From: Cyanobium sp. WAJ14-Wanaka
GTDB lineage: Bacteria; Cyanobacteriota; Cyanobacteriia; PCC-6307; Cyanobiaceae
Direction of reading: 5' to 3'
Length of the DNA stretch: 64,000 nt
NCBI RefSeq assembly: GCF_024345375.1
Contig: NZ_JAGQAZ010000002.1
Span: 434,001 to 498,000, forward strand
Made by a program: the position numbers and the translations under genes. Shown here piece by piece: positions 1-7,978 of this stretch; within the stretch, counting starts at the first letter, position 1, and the number at the start of each line of letters is the position of its first letter. Below the pieces are notes generated by a model. It did not search any database. It saw nothing but the letters and a program-made list of their open reading frames with translations, and was not told the origin of the DNA.

Positions 1-2
1 TT

Positions 3-347
3 CACTGTATGTATGACACTATTCTTCCAGATATATTCCTTGTTGTTCATGGAACTGGGATAGTTCTTGGAAAGGCATCTTACAGTAATTATTTTGTTGT
101 CATGCACGGGTGTACGGTGGGAGCAAACAGCTCTTTTGAAATGCCATACCTTGGGGAGTTTTTATTTATGTACCCAAATAGTTCTATTACTGGCAATAGT
201 GTTATTGGCAAGAATACTTGTGTTTCAAATGGATCACTAGTTAACAATGAATTAATTTTGGAAAATAGTTTAATTTTTGGATCAACTCCATATTTAATAA
301 TTAAAACTAATCGCGCTGATAGGCTCTCCCATGTTTATCAGGTTTAA
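3..347 (+). CDS. Partial left-handed beta-helix (hexapeptide) acyltransferase, 5' end outside window
   Basis: The reading frame is open at the left edge, so the N-terminus is missing. The visible 115 or so residues have the irregular hexapeptide spacing of serine acetyltransferase-like O-acyltransferases: a HGTGIVLGKA stretch, then VVMHGCTVGANS, then NSSITGNSVIGKNTCVSNGS. The histidine in HGTG lies where these enzymes often carry a catalytic or substrate-contacting His. Such proteins acetylate sugars or amino sugars in surface glycan loci. The gene is AT-rich like its neighbour on the other strand, and their stop codons are only 6 bases apart (convergent). The family is fairly clear, but the acceptor is unknown. 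Confidence 0.6.
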   Translation, partial: HCMYDTILPDIFLVVHGTGIVLGKASYSNYFVVMHGCTVGANSSFEMPYLGEFLFMYPNSSITGNSVIGKNTCVSNGSLVNNELILENSLIFGSTPYLIIKTNRADRLSHVYQV

Positions 348-353
348 TTTAAT

Positions 354-1724
354 TTAGGTTTTTGCGCATAGGTTTTGGGTTATTTTTTTTACAAGAAGAT
401 TTATGCTTCTTGATTTGGGAAAATAATTCTCGTAATGTAATGGAGTACCTTTGGTTGGCGCCTTCCATATAGCTTTACCGTTTTCTATTTCTCCTGCTAT
501 ATAGTTTGATATGCTGTGAAGTCTTTCTTCCTCTTCGCTAGAGCCCTTGATAAAATTTAGGGCTTTGGTCGAGCTAAACGAAGTGAGCAAAAATGCTAAT
601 AAACAAATGTCCATATTGCAAGACTGTATTAATTTCGCATTTCTTTTTTGTTTTGGTTGTCTGCTTGCTGATTCGAGTATTAAATTGAAAGTATCTTTGT
701 TTTTTTCTTCACAAAATCTTTTTTGTATTTCAGTCGCTGATGCTTCTCCCATCCACTGACGTAATGACGCAGATCGGGCAATGGGTATAATTGATTCCAC
801 GAACTCATCTGCGTTGGAAACTAGTCGGCCTGTTCTTTGATCAATAATTATGGCAGATTCTGCAGGATTGCTAAAGCTTATCACGGGCATTCCCGATGCC
901 ATTGCCTCCAGTATAGATTGCTCTCCCGTTCCATAGTGACTTGGCGAAAGTGGATATACAAATATATCTGAATTGAGTAGATAATCATGAATGTTTTCCT
1001 TTGGTCCCAGGAATCTAATCCTATGGGCATCATTTGGAATTTGACGTGATATGTATTCGTGATCTGGTCCTCCAATCACTGTTAAATCAAAGCCCATTCG
1101 GCTTAGCCGTGACATAATTTCTATTGTATCTGGGTGAAGTTTTGAAAATGAAACGGTTCCGATATATACAAGTCGATGTGCTATTTTAGGATATTTTCTC
1201 TTGTGAAACATTCTTAGATACGGTCGAAGATCTCGTGACGAATGAATTGTAACAAACTTTTCGGGATTTACCAAAATCTTGCCAGCGAGAGTAGCGGCAT
1301 TCTTGGATATACTTGAGCTAAAAATTACCTTATCGCACATATCTATCAGAAATTCAGGGATGATGCATGGTTCGTAGAGTCCGGAAATATGGCACCAACA
1401 TATAAGACGAGATGCTGGTAAGCCATCCTCAATTAGCAACCTACTCAAGAGTGGGTGGTTCCAGTAGTGCAGAATTACTATGTCTGCAGCATTAATTATT
1501 CCTCGAAGCTTTTCTTTCTTGTGTTTCCATAGGTTGTCGTGATATGTTATCTTTTCAGAGTTTAGGGTTTGAACCGTTGCTGGCTTGCAGGTATCAAGGC
1601 ATGCTATTGTATGTTTTGTAGAAGTATCATCCCTTGCATTTTTGAGCCAATCTACGAGAACCGATCCAACTCCGCCTCCTATATGTGGGGCAAGGTGAAG
1701 CACCTGCAAGACTTCTTGTTTCAT
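354..1724 (-). CDS. GT4-type glycosyltransferase with extra C-terminal segment
   Basis: A 456-residue protein with a GT-B fold. The N-terminal Rossmann half starts with VLHLAPHIGGGVGSVL, the glycine-rich loop of group 1 glycosyltransferases. The C-terminal half has LVYIGTVSFSK and the nucleotide-sugar loop EQSILEAMASGMPVISF, matching the EX7E motif of GT4 enzymes. About 100 residues follow the usual end of the fold and match nothing I recognise. It would transfer a sugar from a nucleotide donor to a growing glycan at the cytoplasmic face. Base composition is much more AT-rich than the DNA to the right, which suggests recent acquisition. Donor and acceptor cannot be predicted. Confidence 0.8.
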   Translation of the reverse strand: MKQEVLQVLHLAPHIGGGVGSVLVDWLKNARDDTSTKHTIACLDTCKPATVQTLNSEKITYHDNLWKHKKEKLRGIINAADIVILHYWNHPLLSRLLIEDGLPASRLICWCHISGLYEPCIIPEFLIDMCDKVIFSSSISKNAATLAGKILVNPEKFVTIHSSRDLRPYLRMFHKRKYPKIAHRLVYIGTVSFSKLHPDTIEIMSRLSRMGFDLTVIGGPDHEYISRQIPNDAHRIRFLGPKENIHDYLLNSDIFVYPLSPSHYGTGEQSILEAMASGMPVISFSNPAESAIIIDQRTGRLVSNADEFVESIIPIARSASLRQWMGEASATEIQKRFCEEKNKDTFNLILESASRQPKQKRNAKLIQSCNMDICLLAFLLTSFSSTKALNFIKGSSEEEERLHSISNYIAGEIENGKAIWKAPTKGTPLHYENYFPKSRSINLLVKKITQNLCAKT

Positions 1725-1920
1725 TGGCTTTGTAGCATGTTAAAAAGAATGGGTTTAGGGTATGCTGATGCCCATGGTTACTGTAAACCTGTGAGGTTTG
1801 CCTAGCTAGGCCTAGAGAGCTAGGTCAATCTTTTCGGATATGTGCCTGGTTTCACCAGTTCAAATTGGTGTGATTGGCTCTTTGAGATGCCGGTTTAGCT
1901 GTTGTGTCTCACCACGTTGA

Positions 1921-2851
1921 TCAGGAGAGCAGCTCGTTGAGCCGCTGCTTAGGGGATCGGCTGCCGAGGGCTGAGTGTTTCCTGATCCGGTTTTAGATCG
2001 ATAGGTAACGGGTAGCCAGGCGTTCCGCTCCTGGGAGTCCTGGAACGGCATGGCATAGGCCCATTTCTTGCAGAGGGTCTGGATAAACCGCTCGGCCTGC
2101 CGTTCGTGCGAGGCGTGTAGGGCCTGGTGCGGATGTGCTTGAGCTTGAGGACGCTGCAGGCCTTACCAAAGTTCTTGGAGATGTAGGCCGAACCGTTGTC
2201 GCTCATCACCTGATGGCACTCGACGCCCTGGCCGGTGAACCAGGCCACGGAGCGGCTCAGGAAGCCGATCGCAGTGGCTTGCTGCTCATCAGCAAGAACC
2301 TCCACATAGGCGAGCCGCGTGGCGTCGTCGATGACCGCGTCTATCGGATCGTAGCCGACGCCTTTGGAACGCCCCTGCTGCCGGTTGCCGGTGATGCGGT
2401 GACCCACCTTGCGGAAGCGGGCCAGTTTCTTGACGTCGATGTGAATCAGGTCGCCCGGCGTCTGGCGCTCATAACGCTGCACCACAGGTTTGGGCTCTAG
2501 GTTCCGCAACCGCCCCAGGCCCAGGCGGTTCAGGCTCCTTGCCACGGTGGAGAGGGGTGTAACCAGCAGTTGGGCGATATGACGCAGGTGCAGCCGCTGA
2601 AGGCGCAGCTCCACGGCGCGCTGGAGGCGGTTCGGATCGAGCGTCCGCCGCTGGGTGCGGCGAACACTGCGTCGATCCGCCAGCGAGGGTTGACCACCAG
2701 AGCGGTAGCGGGCCAGCCACTTGTAGTCACAGCGCAGAGAAATCCCTGCTTCTGCGGCCAGTTCTGCCAGGGGGCGATGGTCGTTGAGGTGTTGAGAAAC
2801 CAATCGCAGCCTGCCCTTCTGCGTCAGACGGGCATTAGCGTGTGTATGCAT
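1921..2851 (-). pseudogene. Decayed IS481-type transposase
   Basis: An N-terminal helix-turn-helix (LTQKGRLRLV, then LAELAAEAGISLR) is followed by an rve-type DDE integrase core: DLIHIDVKKLARF, then DDATRLAYVEVL, then VMSDNGSAYIS. The frame is intact to RPYTPRTNG. A single missing base near 2099 then shifts the remainder (AERFIQTLC, MPFQDSQERNAWLP) into another frame. A second missing base near 2010 shifts the end (RYLSI, then NRIRKHSALGSRSPKQRL) into a third frame, and a nonsense TAA lies at 1993-1995. The expected final stop is TGA at 1921-1923. With three independent lesions the protein cannot be functional. I could not find convincing terminal inverted repeats. The element is GC-rich, unlike its left flank. 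Confidence 0.85.
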
Positions 2852-2934
2852 GGGAAGTGAGGTCTCGGTTGGGCGGAGCTCTTATTTCGTATATGAGTCA
2901 CATGTGCTTTGATATAGAGTTTTCTAGTTGTCAA

Positions 2935-3741
2935 TCAGCTTAAAAGGTCGATTTTGCTTGTATCTGCCCAATAGGCAAGGGGCTCATCTTGCCTATCAGG
3001 ATAACCTCCAAGCTTCAGAACTATTGAAGAGAGAGAGTTAGTTATTTGTTCTTCGGCTAATTCTCTCAATGAAACTGGATTCCCTGAGCCGCAATTGTAA
3101 ATCCCTTGAGCATATGGATGATTAGAAAGCTTCAGGAGAAGCTTGGCAACTTGATCTACTGGAACAAAATCACGAACTTGACGACCAGAGCTCATTGCAA
3201 ATTCCGGATCGTGTTGATCAATTGCACCCTGTAAGGATGGCAGCAATGAATTGGGATTTTGTCCTGTGCCAAAAGGGTAAAAAATGCGAATCCAACACCA
3301 TTGAACTTCTTGTTTGTTAAGGCGGCTAGTAATGACCCTGCGCAGGCTGTCTTTTGCAATTGCGTAGCAGTTAACAGGATCCGTTAGCTGATCTTCTTTC
3401 AAAGGTCCATTCTGCATCCCATATTCGTAGCACGTTCCAGCTACTACAAGACGCTGGAGGCCTGACGCTACCAGCTGCTCAATTAAATCGAGACAAGCCG
3501 GCAAATTACGGGTTACATGAAAAGGTTCTTGATAATTAGGAAGGCCTGGCCAGCTCAACAAGATGGCATGCGTTGGCTGTCGATTTAGCAAAGTCTGCCA
3601 AGTGGAGGGATCGAGCAGATCAAAATGGTGCTCTGAATCTGAATTGAGATGACTCCAACAATGCAGGCAGGTATCCGCCGCCTCACGCTGAATGGCGCGT
3701 CCTATGAAACCTTCACTACCCAGAAGATGAATAGTTGTCAT
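2935..3741 (-). CDS. NAD(P)-dependent epimerase/reductase of the extended SDR family
   Basis: A 268-residue extended short-chain dehydrogenase. The NAD(P)-binding motif is LLGSEGFIGRA at residues 6-16 (GxxGxxG). The catalytic tyrosine and lysine lie in YAIAK near residue 131, and RQVRDFVPVDQVA is the substrate-side loop. It is the last gene of the leftward CDP-sugar operon, 2 bases behind the methyltransferase gene, so its likely role is reduction of the 4-keto group (or epimerisation) of a CDP-6-deoxyhexulose. It ends abruptly after the ADTSK element that in many relatives precedes another short helix. It therefore may have lost its C-terminus. The dead transposase lies 84 bases downstream. 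Confidence 0.75.
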   Translation of the reverse strand: MTTIHLLGSEGFIGRAIQREAADTCLHCWSHLNSDSEHHFDLLDPSTWQTLLNRQPTHAILLSWPGLPNYQEPFHVTRNLPACLDLIEQLVASGLQRLVVAGTCYEYGMQNGPLKEDQLTDPVNCYAIAKDSLRRVITSRLNKQEVQWCWIRIFYPFGTGQNPNSLLPSLQGAIDQHDPEFAMSSGRQVRDFVPVDQVAKLLLKLSNHPYAQGIYNCGSGNPVSLRELAEEQITNSLSSIVLKLGGYPDRQDEPLAYWADTSKIDLLS

Positions 3742-3743
3742 AG

Positions 3744-5018
3744 CTACATCTCAGTAATCATTGGCTTTTCGTTCAAACGCCGAGAATCTACCTTGTGCAC
3801 GTCTCCGCGATACCCAGCCCAATGTTGCAGTTCAGGAATTGCAGTTACCAGCTCAATCCCAGCAAGATGCTCTCGCAACTCCTCTATCAGATTCCAGGGT
3901 AACACCAGCAGGGCATCAGCTTTCTGAGCAGCCAGTTGCTCTGGGCTTATCACTGGAATATGGCTGCCAGGTAGGTATTTATTCTGCTTGCTGGTGGCCC
4001 GATCAGCCACGGCAGCTAGCAGGTCTGAGCTGATACCGGCGTAGTTGAGCAGGGTGTTGCCTTTAGCTGCTGCGCCATAACCCAACACCCGTTTTCCTTG
4101 GCGTTTGGCCTGCAGCAGAAACTCCAGCAGACCGTGCTTGGCCGCCTCGGCCCGCTGCTGGAAACCGGCATAGGCCTCGATCGATTCCAGGCCGGCTTCC
4201 GCCTCAAGTGCCAAAACCTCCGCCACCGCTGCAGTTGGCTGCGCCGTGCCCCCATAGGCCAGCCACACCCGCAGGCTGCCGCCATGGGTGGCCAGCTGCT
4301 CCACATCCACCACCTCCAGCCTGCGCGCTGCGGCGATCAGCTGCACCACCTTGAGGCTCAGGTAGCTGTAGTGCTCGTGGTAGATCGTGTCGAACTGGTT
4401 GCCTGCCAGCAGCCGCAGCAGGTGGGGAAACTCAATGGAGGCGCGGCCGCTGGGTTTCAGCATCCTGGCAATACCGGCCACAAAATCGTTGATGTCAGGC
4501 ACGTGGGCCAGCACGTTGTTGGCCACCACCAGATCGGCCTGCTTCAGGTCGCTCGCCAGCTCCACCCCAAAGAACCGCTCAATGGTGGTGATCCCCTTCT
4601 CCCGGGCCGCTGCTGCCGTGGCCTGGGTGGGCTCGATGCCCAGGCAGGGGATACCTCGTTGCTGCACGTATTGGAGCAGGTAGCCATCGTTTGAGGCCAG
4701 CTCCACCACCAAGCTTTGGGGGCCCAGATCCAGCCGCGCCACCGCAGCCTCCACAAACCGCTCGGCGTGGGCGCACCAACTGCTAGATGTGCTCGAAAAA
4801 TAGGCGTAGTCGGCAGTGAATAGCTCCTCGGCCGATGCATGGGCTGGCAGCTGCACCAGCCAGCAGCTAGTGCACACAAACACCTGCAGCGGATAGGTAA
4901 TCTCTGGCAGTGCCAGCTGCTCCCGGCTCAAATAGGCGTTGCTGGGCGGCTGGTGGCCCAGGTCGATCACCGTGTGACCTAGGGGTGAGCCGCAATGGCG
5001 GCAGCGGTGCTGGCTCAT
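3744..5018 (-). CDS. NDP-hexose C-methyltransferase (three-domain, SAM-dependent)
   Basis: The 424 residues follow the layout of sugar C-methyltransferases such as TylC3. There is an N-terminal zinc-binding segment (CRHCGSPLG at residues 6-14 and CTSCWLVQLP near 49-58), a central class I SAM-binding domain (VVELASNDGYLLQ near 99, LGIEP near 121, ADLVVANNVLAHVPD near 158), and a C-terminal Rossmann-like domain (RVLGYGAAAKGNTLLNY). The IEFPHLLRLL and YHEHYSYLS stretches carry the Tyr and His residues typical of the sugar pocket. It would methylate a ring carbon of a 4-keto-6-deoxy sugar, giving a branched sugar. It overlaps the upstream epimerase gene by 4 bases, so the two are translationally coupled. 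Confidence 0.85.
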   Translation of the reverse strand: MSQHRCRHCGSPLGHTVIDLGHQPPSNAYLSREQLALPEITYPLQVFVCTSCWLVQLPAHASAEELFTADYAYFSSTSSSWCAHAERFVEAAVARLDLGPQSLVVELASNDGYLLQYVQQRGIPCLGIEPTQATAAAAREKGITTIERFFGVELASDLKQADLVVANNVLAHVPDINDFVAGIARMLKPSGRASIEFPHLLRLLAGNQFDTIYHEHYSYLSLKVVQLIAAARRLEVVDVEQLATHGGSLRVWLAYGGTAQPTAAVAEVLALEAEAGLESIEAYAGFQQRAEAAKHGLLEFLLQAKRQGKRVLGYGAAAKGNTLLNYAGISSDLLAAVADRATSKQNKYLPGSHIPVISPEQLAAQKADALLVLPWNLIEELREHLAGIELVTAIPELQHWAGYRGDVHKVDSRRLNEKPMITEM

Positions 5019-5563
5019 GGGAAAAATTTAAGGGTTGGCAACTGCAAATCCCGCTCGCTCATGCCCTGGGGCGGCAACGGCCAACTGATGGCCAACTGGG
5101 CGTCATCAAAGCGCACGCCGGTTTCAGCTTCTGGCACCCAGGCTCCGGAATGCAGATAAAGCAACTCACTGCTGGCTTCCAGCACCTGAAAGCCATGGGC
5201 ACAGCCCTCTGCGATAAGCAGGGCGTTGGATGCGGCTGCAGAAAGTTCCACGCCATGCCATTGGCCAAAGCTGGCTGAGCCTGGCCGCAGATCCACCGCC
5301 ACATCCCACACCCGGCCCCGCAGGCAGCGCACCAGCTTGGCTTCTGCATGGGGATTGGCCTGCAGGTGTAGGCCCCGCACACTGCCCACCGCTTCTGTGC
5401 GGCTGATATTCACCTGGGCAGTGGCGCGATCGCCCCAGGCCTCGGCAAAGACCGGCTCCTGGGCGCGGAAGGCATTGAGGAAGGCCCCACGTTGATCAGC
5501 GAAGGGCTGGCCCACCAGCTCGATCACACCGGCGATGGGGGTTGGGCGAGATTCAGTGGCCAT
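5015..5563 (-). CDS. dTDP-4-dehydrorhamnose 3,5-epimerase family protein (RfbC/RmlC-like)
   Basis: A 182-residue cupin of the RmlC family, close to the usual 180-190. NISRTEAVGSVRGLHLQ carries the catalytic-base histidine in RGLH. It is followed by RGRVWDVAVDLRPGS and by EGCAHGFQVL with the second conserved His. In this operon the substrate is expected to be the CDP-linked 4-keto-6-deoxyglucose made by the neighbouring dehydratase rather than a dTDP sugar. Epimerisation at C3 and/or C5, or simply enolisation that prepares C3 for methylation, is plausible. It overlaps the dehydratase gene by 11 bases and the methyltransferase gene by 4. Confidence 0.85.
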   Translation of the reverse strand: MATESRPTPIAGVIELVGQPFADQRGAFLNAFRAQEPVFAEAWGDRATAQVNISRTEAVGSVRGLHLQANPHAEAKLVRCLRGRVWDVAVDLRPGSASFGQWHGVELSAAASNALLIAEGCAHGFQVLEASSELLYLHSGAWVPEAETGVRFDDAQLAISWPLPPQGMSERDLQLPTLKFFP

Positions 5564-6665
5564 CGACGCGGTCCATTTGATAGGTCTCTAAATCGGCCAG
5601 GCAACACTCCAGGGGACTAGCCCCCTCCTGCACGGCTCGATACCAGTTCACCGTGCGCGCCACGGTGATGGCAAAGGTCCAGTGGGGCCGCCAGCCGAGT
5701 TGGTGGTGGGCTTTATCGATCTGCAGGTGCAGGCGACCAGCTTCATGGGGGGCATTGGGATCGGAGAAATCCCGCCAGCTGCCATGCCAATGCAGCAGGG
5801 CCTCCTCAATCAGGGCCTGCACGCTGCGGTTGGCCTCCAGCGCCGGACCAAAGTTGAAGGCACTGGTGTAGGGGTTGGCCGGCCCATGGGCCACAGCCAA
5901 TTGACCGGCCAGTTTCTCGGCCAGCAACAGGTAGGCACCAAGGGGCTCGAGCACGTGCTGCCAGGGTCGGGTGGCCTGGGGGTTGCGGAGCGCTATGGGC
6001 TCGCCCGCTGCAAGTGCACGCATGGCATCGGGCACGATCCGGTCGTCTGCCCAATCGCCGCCGCCGATCACGTTGCCGGCCCGGGCTGTGGCGATCGCCA
6101 GATGGGGGGTTTGGTGGCTGCCATCACCGCAAAAACTGGCCCGCCAGCTGGCGATGGCGATCTCAGCTGCAGCCTTGCTGGCGCTGTACGGATCATGGCC
6201 GCCGAGACGATCATCCTCGCGATAGCCGTAATCCCATTCCTGGTTTGCGTACACCTTGTCGGTGGTCACCATCACCACCACGCAGGGATGCTGCAGCGGT
6301 TTGAGGGCCTCGAGCAGGTGCAGCGAACCCTGCACATTGGTGGCCCAGGTGCCCAAGGGATCGGCGTAGCTGCGGCGCACCAGGGGCTGGGCGGCCAGAT
6401 GCAGCACAACTTCAGGCTGCACCTCAGCAGCGATTGCCGCCAGGCCAGCAGCATCGGCCAGATCAAGCAGGTGATGGCCCGCCAGCCGGGGGGCCAAATC
6501 GAGCTGATCAAATAGGCCTGGCGTGGTTTCTGGCGCCAGTGCCACCCCATGCACCTCAGCTCCGAGCTGGGCGAGCCAGAGGGCCAGCCAGCTGCCCTTG
6601 AAGCCGGTGTGACCCGTGAGCAACACGCGCCGGCCTTGCCAAAAGGCTGGATTCAGATTCACCAC
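5553..6665 (-). CDS. rfbG: CDP-glucose 4,6-dehydratase
   Basis: A 370-residue extended SDR that converts CDP-glucose to CDP-4-keto-6-deoxyglucose. Visible are the NAD-binding LLTGHTGFKGSWLALWL (residues 15-31) with the FKGSW signature typical of RfbG, VVMVTTDKVYANQEW with the Thr-Asp-Lys triad region, and [15 protein letters not shown] with the catalytic YxxxK. The AGNVIGGGDWADDRIVPD segment is also characteristic. It overlaps the cytidylyltransferase gene rfbF by 7 bases. RfbF followed by RfbG is the standard two-step entry to CDP-6-deoxy and CDP-3,6-dideoxyhexoses of O-antigens. No rfbH-type C3 dehydrase is present, so a 3-deoxy product is not indicated. Confidence 0.95.
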   Translation of the reverse strand: MVNLNPAFWQGRRVLLTGHTGFKGSWLALWLAQLGAEVHGVALAPETTPGLFDQLDLAPRLAGHHLLDLADAAGLAAIAAEVQPEVVLHLAAQPLVRRSYADPLGTWATNVQGSLHLLEALKPLQHPCVVVMVTTDKVYANQEWDYGYREDDRLGGHDPYSASKAAAEIAIASWRASFCGDGSHQTPHLAIATARAGNVIGGGDWADDRIVPDAMRALAAGEPIALRNPQATRPWQHVLEPLGAYLLLAEKLAGQLAVAHGPANPYTSAFNFGPALEANRSVQALIEEALLHWHGSWRDFSDPNAPHEAGRLHLQIDKAHHQLGWRPHWTFAITVARTVNWYRAVQEGASPLECCLADLETYQMDRVDGH

Positions 6666-7429
6666 AGCTTCCAGGGGGCCTGGCCATTGGCCCAGAGCTC
6701 CTCAAGGCGGGTGCGGTCGCGCAGGGTGTCCATCGGTTGCCAGAAGCCTTTATGCCGGTAGGCACTCAGCTGGCTTGCCGCCGCCAGCTGGGGCAACACA
6801 TCCCCTTCCCAGCTGGTGGCATCGCCAGCGATTCGATCCAGCGCCTCTGGCTCCAGCACAAAGAAACCGCCGTTGATCCAGGCGTTATCGCCATCGGGCT
6901 TCTCCTGAAACTGGCTCACCGCATCACCGTCCAAATGCAGCGCCCCATAGCGCCCCGGCGGCTGCACCGCCGTAAGCGTGGCCTGGCGGCCATGGTTCTG
7001 GTGATGGCCAATCAGGGCTCCAACATCCACATCTGCCAAGCCATCGCCATAGGTGAAGCAGAAGCTGCTGCCATCTAGATAGGGGCGCACCCGGCCCAGA
7101 CGTCCTCCGGTGTTACTCATTTCACCGGTGTCCACCAGCGTCACCTTCCAGGGTTCACTTTTTCGCTCATGCACCTCCATGTAGTTGTCTTTATCCATAT
7201 GGAAGGTGACATCACTGGTGTGTAGAAAATAATTGGCGAAATACTCCTTGATTAGATAGCCCTTATAGCCGCAGCAGATGATGAACTCATTGATGCCAAA
7301 ATAGCTATAGATCTTGAGAATGTGCCACAGGATTGGCTTGCCGCCCACTTCCACCATTGGCTTGGGTTTTAGGTGGGTTTCTTCAGATAGACGAGTGCCG
7401 AGGCCGCCGGCGAGGATTACGGCTTTCAT
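6659..7429 (-). CDS. rfbF: Glucose-1-phosphate cytidylyltransferase
   Basis: 256 residues, the usual RfbF length. The N-terminal nucleotidyltransferase signature is MKAVILAGGLGTRL, followed by KPKPMVEVGGKPILWHI. YGDGLADVDVGALIGHH has the metal-binding Asp pair, and WINGGFFVLEPEAL is typical of the family. It makes CDP-glucose from CTP and glucose-1-phosphate and is the first enzyme of the pathway encoded down to 2935. Its ATG overlaps the stop of a short upstream reading frame in an ATGA arrangement, hinting that a further gene once stood ahead of it. Downstream it overlaps rfbG by 7 bases. Confidence 0.95.
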   Translation of the reverse strand: MKAVILAGGLGTRLSEETHLKPKPMVEVGGKPILWHILKIYSYFGINEFIICCGYKGYLIKEYFANYFLHTSDVTFHMDKDNYMEVHERKSEPWKVTLVDTGEMSNTGGRLGRVRPYLDGSSFCFTYGDGLADVDVGALIGHHQNHGRQATLTAVQPPGRYGALHLDGDAVSQFQEKPDGDNAWINGGFFVLEPEALDRIAGDATSWEGDVLPQLAAASQLSAYRHKGFWQPMDTLRDRTRLEELWANGQAPWKLW

Positions 7430-7545
7430 GGCCAGGTACTGGCTACAGCTTTGCAGTATATGAGACGATCTAGTTGGTTCCTAATCCCAAGCTGATCGAT
7501 GGGGGTGCCTTGGTTTTGTAGGTCGGTCAGCACATCCCAATCGCT
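7426..7545 (-). pseudogene. Possible 3' remnant of a gene formerly upstream of rfbF
   Basis: About 38 in-frame codons (ending in CKAVASTWP) run from the edge of repeat copy 1 to a stop that overlaps the rfbF ATG as ATGA. That is the same coupling seen between other genes of this operon. The peptide LTDLQNQGTPIDQLGIRNQL looks protein-like rather than random, but I do not recognise its family. Upstream the frame continues into the repeat, where coding character ends. The best reading is the tail of a lost operon gene cut by the repeat. The alternative is a chance open frame. Confidence 0.35.
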
Positions 7546-7650
7546 GGAATCGCCCCTGCCTGCCCTTCCTGAAGTCTTGGTAGGGAAAATTTTGCACTTT
7601 GCGATTCCGTACAGGCTGTACAAAAGCCTTGAAAGTGCCGCGCGGATATG
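7546..7650 (+). repeat. Dispersed direct repeat, copy 1
   Basis: The first of three similar segments in the same orientation. The shared core starts TGAAGT at 7570, runs through a GGAAAATTTTG-like stretch and CGATTCCGTAC, and centres on the palindrome GTACAGGCTGTAC at 7609-7621 (6-base arms around one base). Similarity to copy 2 is longer than to copy 3: it begins at GGAATCGCC (7546) and continues to GGATATGCCC near 7650. It lies just downstream of the VapC remnant. Confidence 0.8.
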
Positions 7651-7687
7651 CCCGGCAGCCATCTTGGCCAGCATCCGTAGACGCTGG

Positions 7688-7978
7688 TCACGCCATTGAA
7701 GAAGTCGATCCACACCGATGTAGTGAAACGTCGTAGCGAGGCCAATGCCCATCGGCCGACACGGCCATCAAGGCTTCCACGCGCGCTTGGGCAATGAGCA
7801 GTCGGTCAAAGAGATCGGCATGCACCAGCAGCCAGGCTCTGATCGCGAAAGTCGGCTGGTGACACCGCCAACTTGCCGAGACGGTGCTTGATGGCCACCC
7901 CCCAGATGCTGGCCACCGACACCACGCAAGCTTCTCGGCACATCAGAGCATGATTTGGGTGTCGAGGAGCAGGCGCAT
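7688..7978 (-). pseudogene. Degenerate VapC-like PIN-domain toxin
   Basis: An ATG at 7978 overlaps the stop of the antitoxin-like gene (TGATG). It opens MRLLLDTQIML, the usual PIN start with its first catalytic Asp, but codon 12 is TGA (7943-7945) where a Trp is expected. Further PIN pieces continue in other frames: VASIWGVAIKHRLGKL with ADFRDQSLAAG in one, then LFDRLLIAQARVE and LMAVSADGHW in another, ending at a stop at 7688-7690. The stretch between the first Asp and SIWGVAIK is much shorter than normal, so there is at least one internal deletion. It cannot make an active ribonuclease. Confidence 0.75.

Noticed and set aside
1890-2890. Terminal inverted repeats of the IS481-type element
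   Set aside because: TGTTGTGTCTCACCAC at 1900 looks like an IS481 end, but the other side has only a weak CTCAC match, so exact element ends are not claimed.
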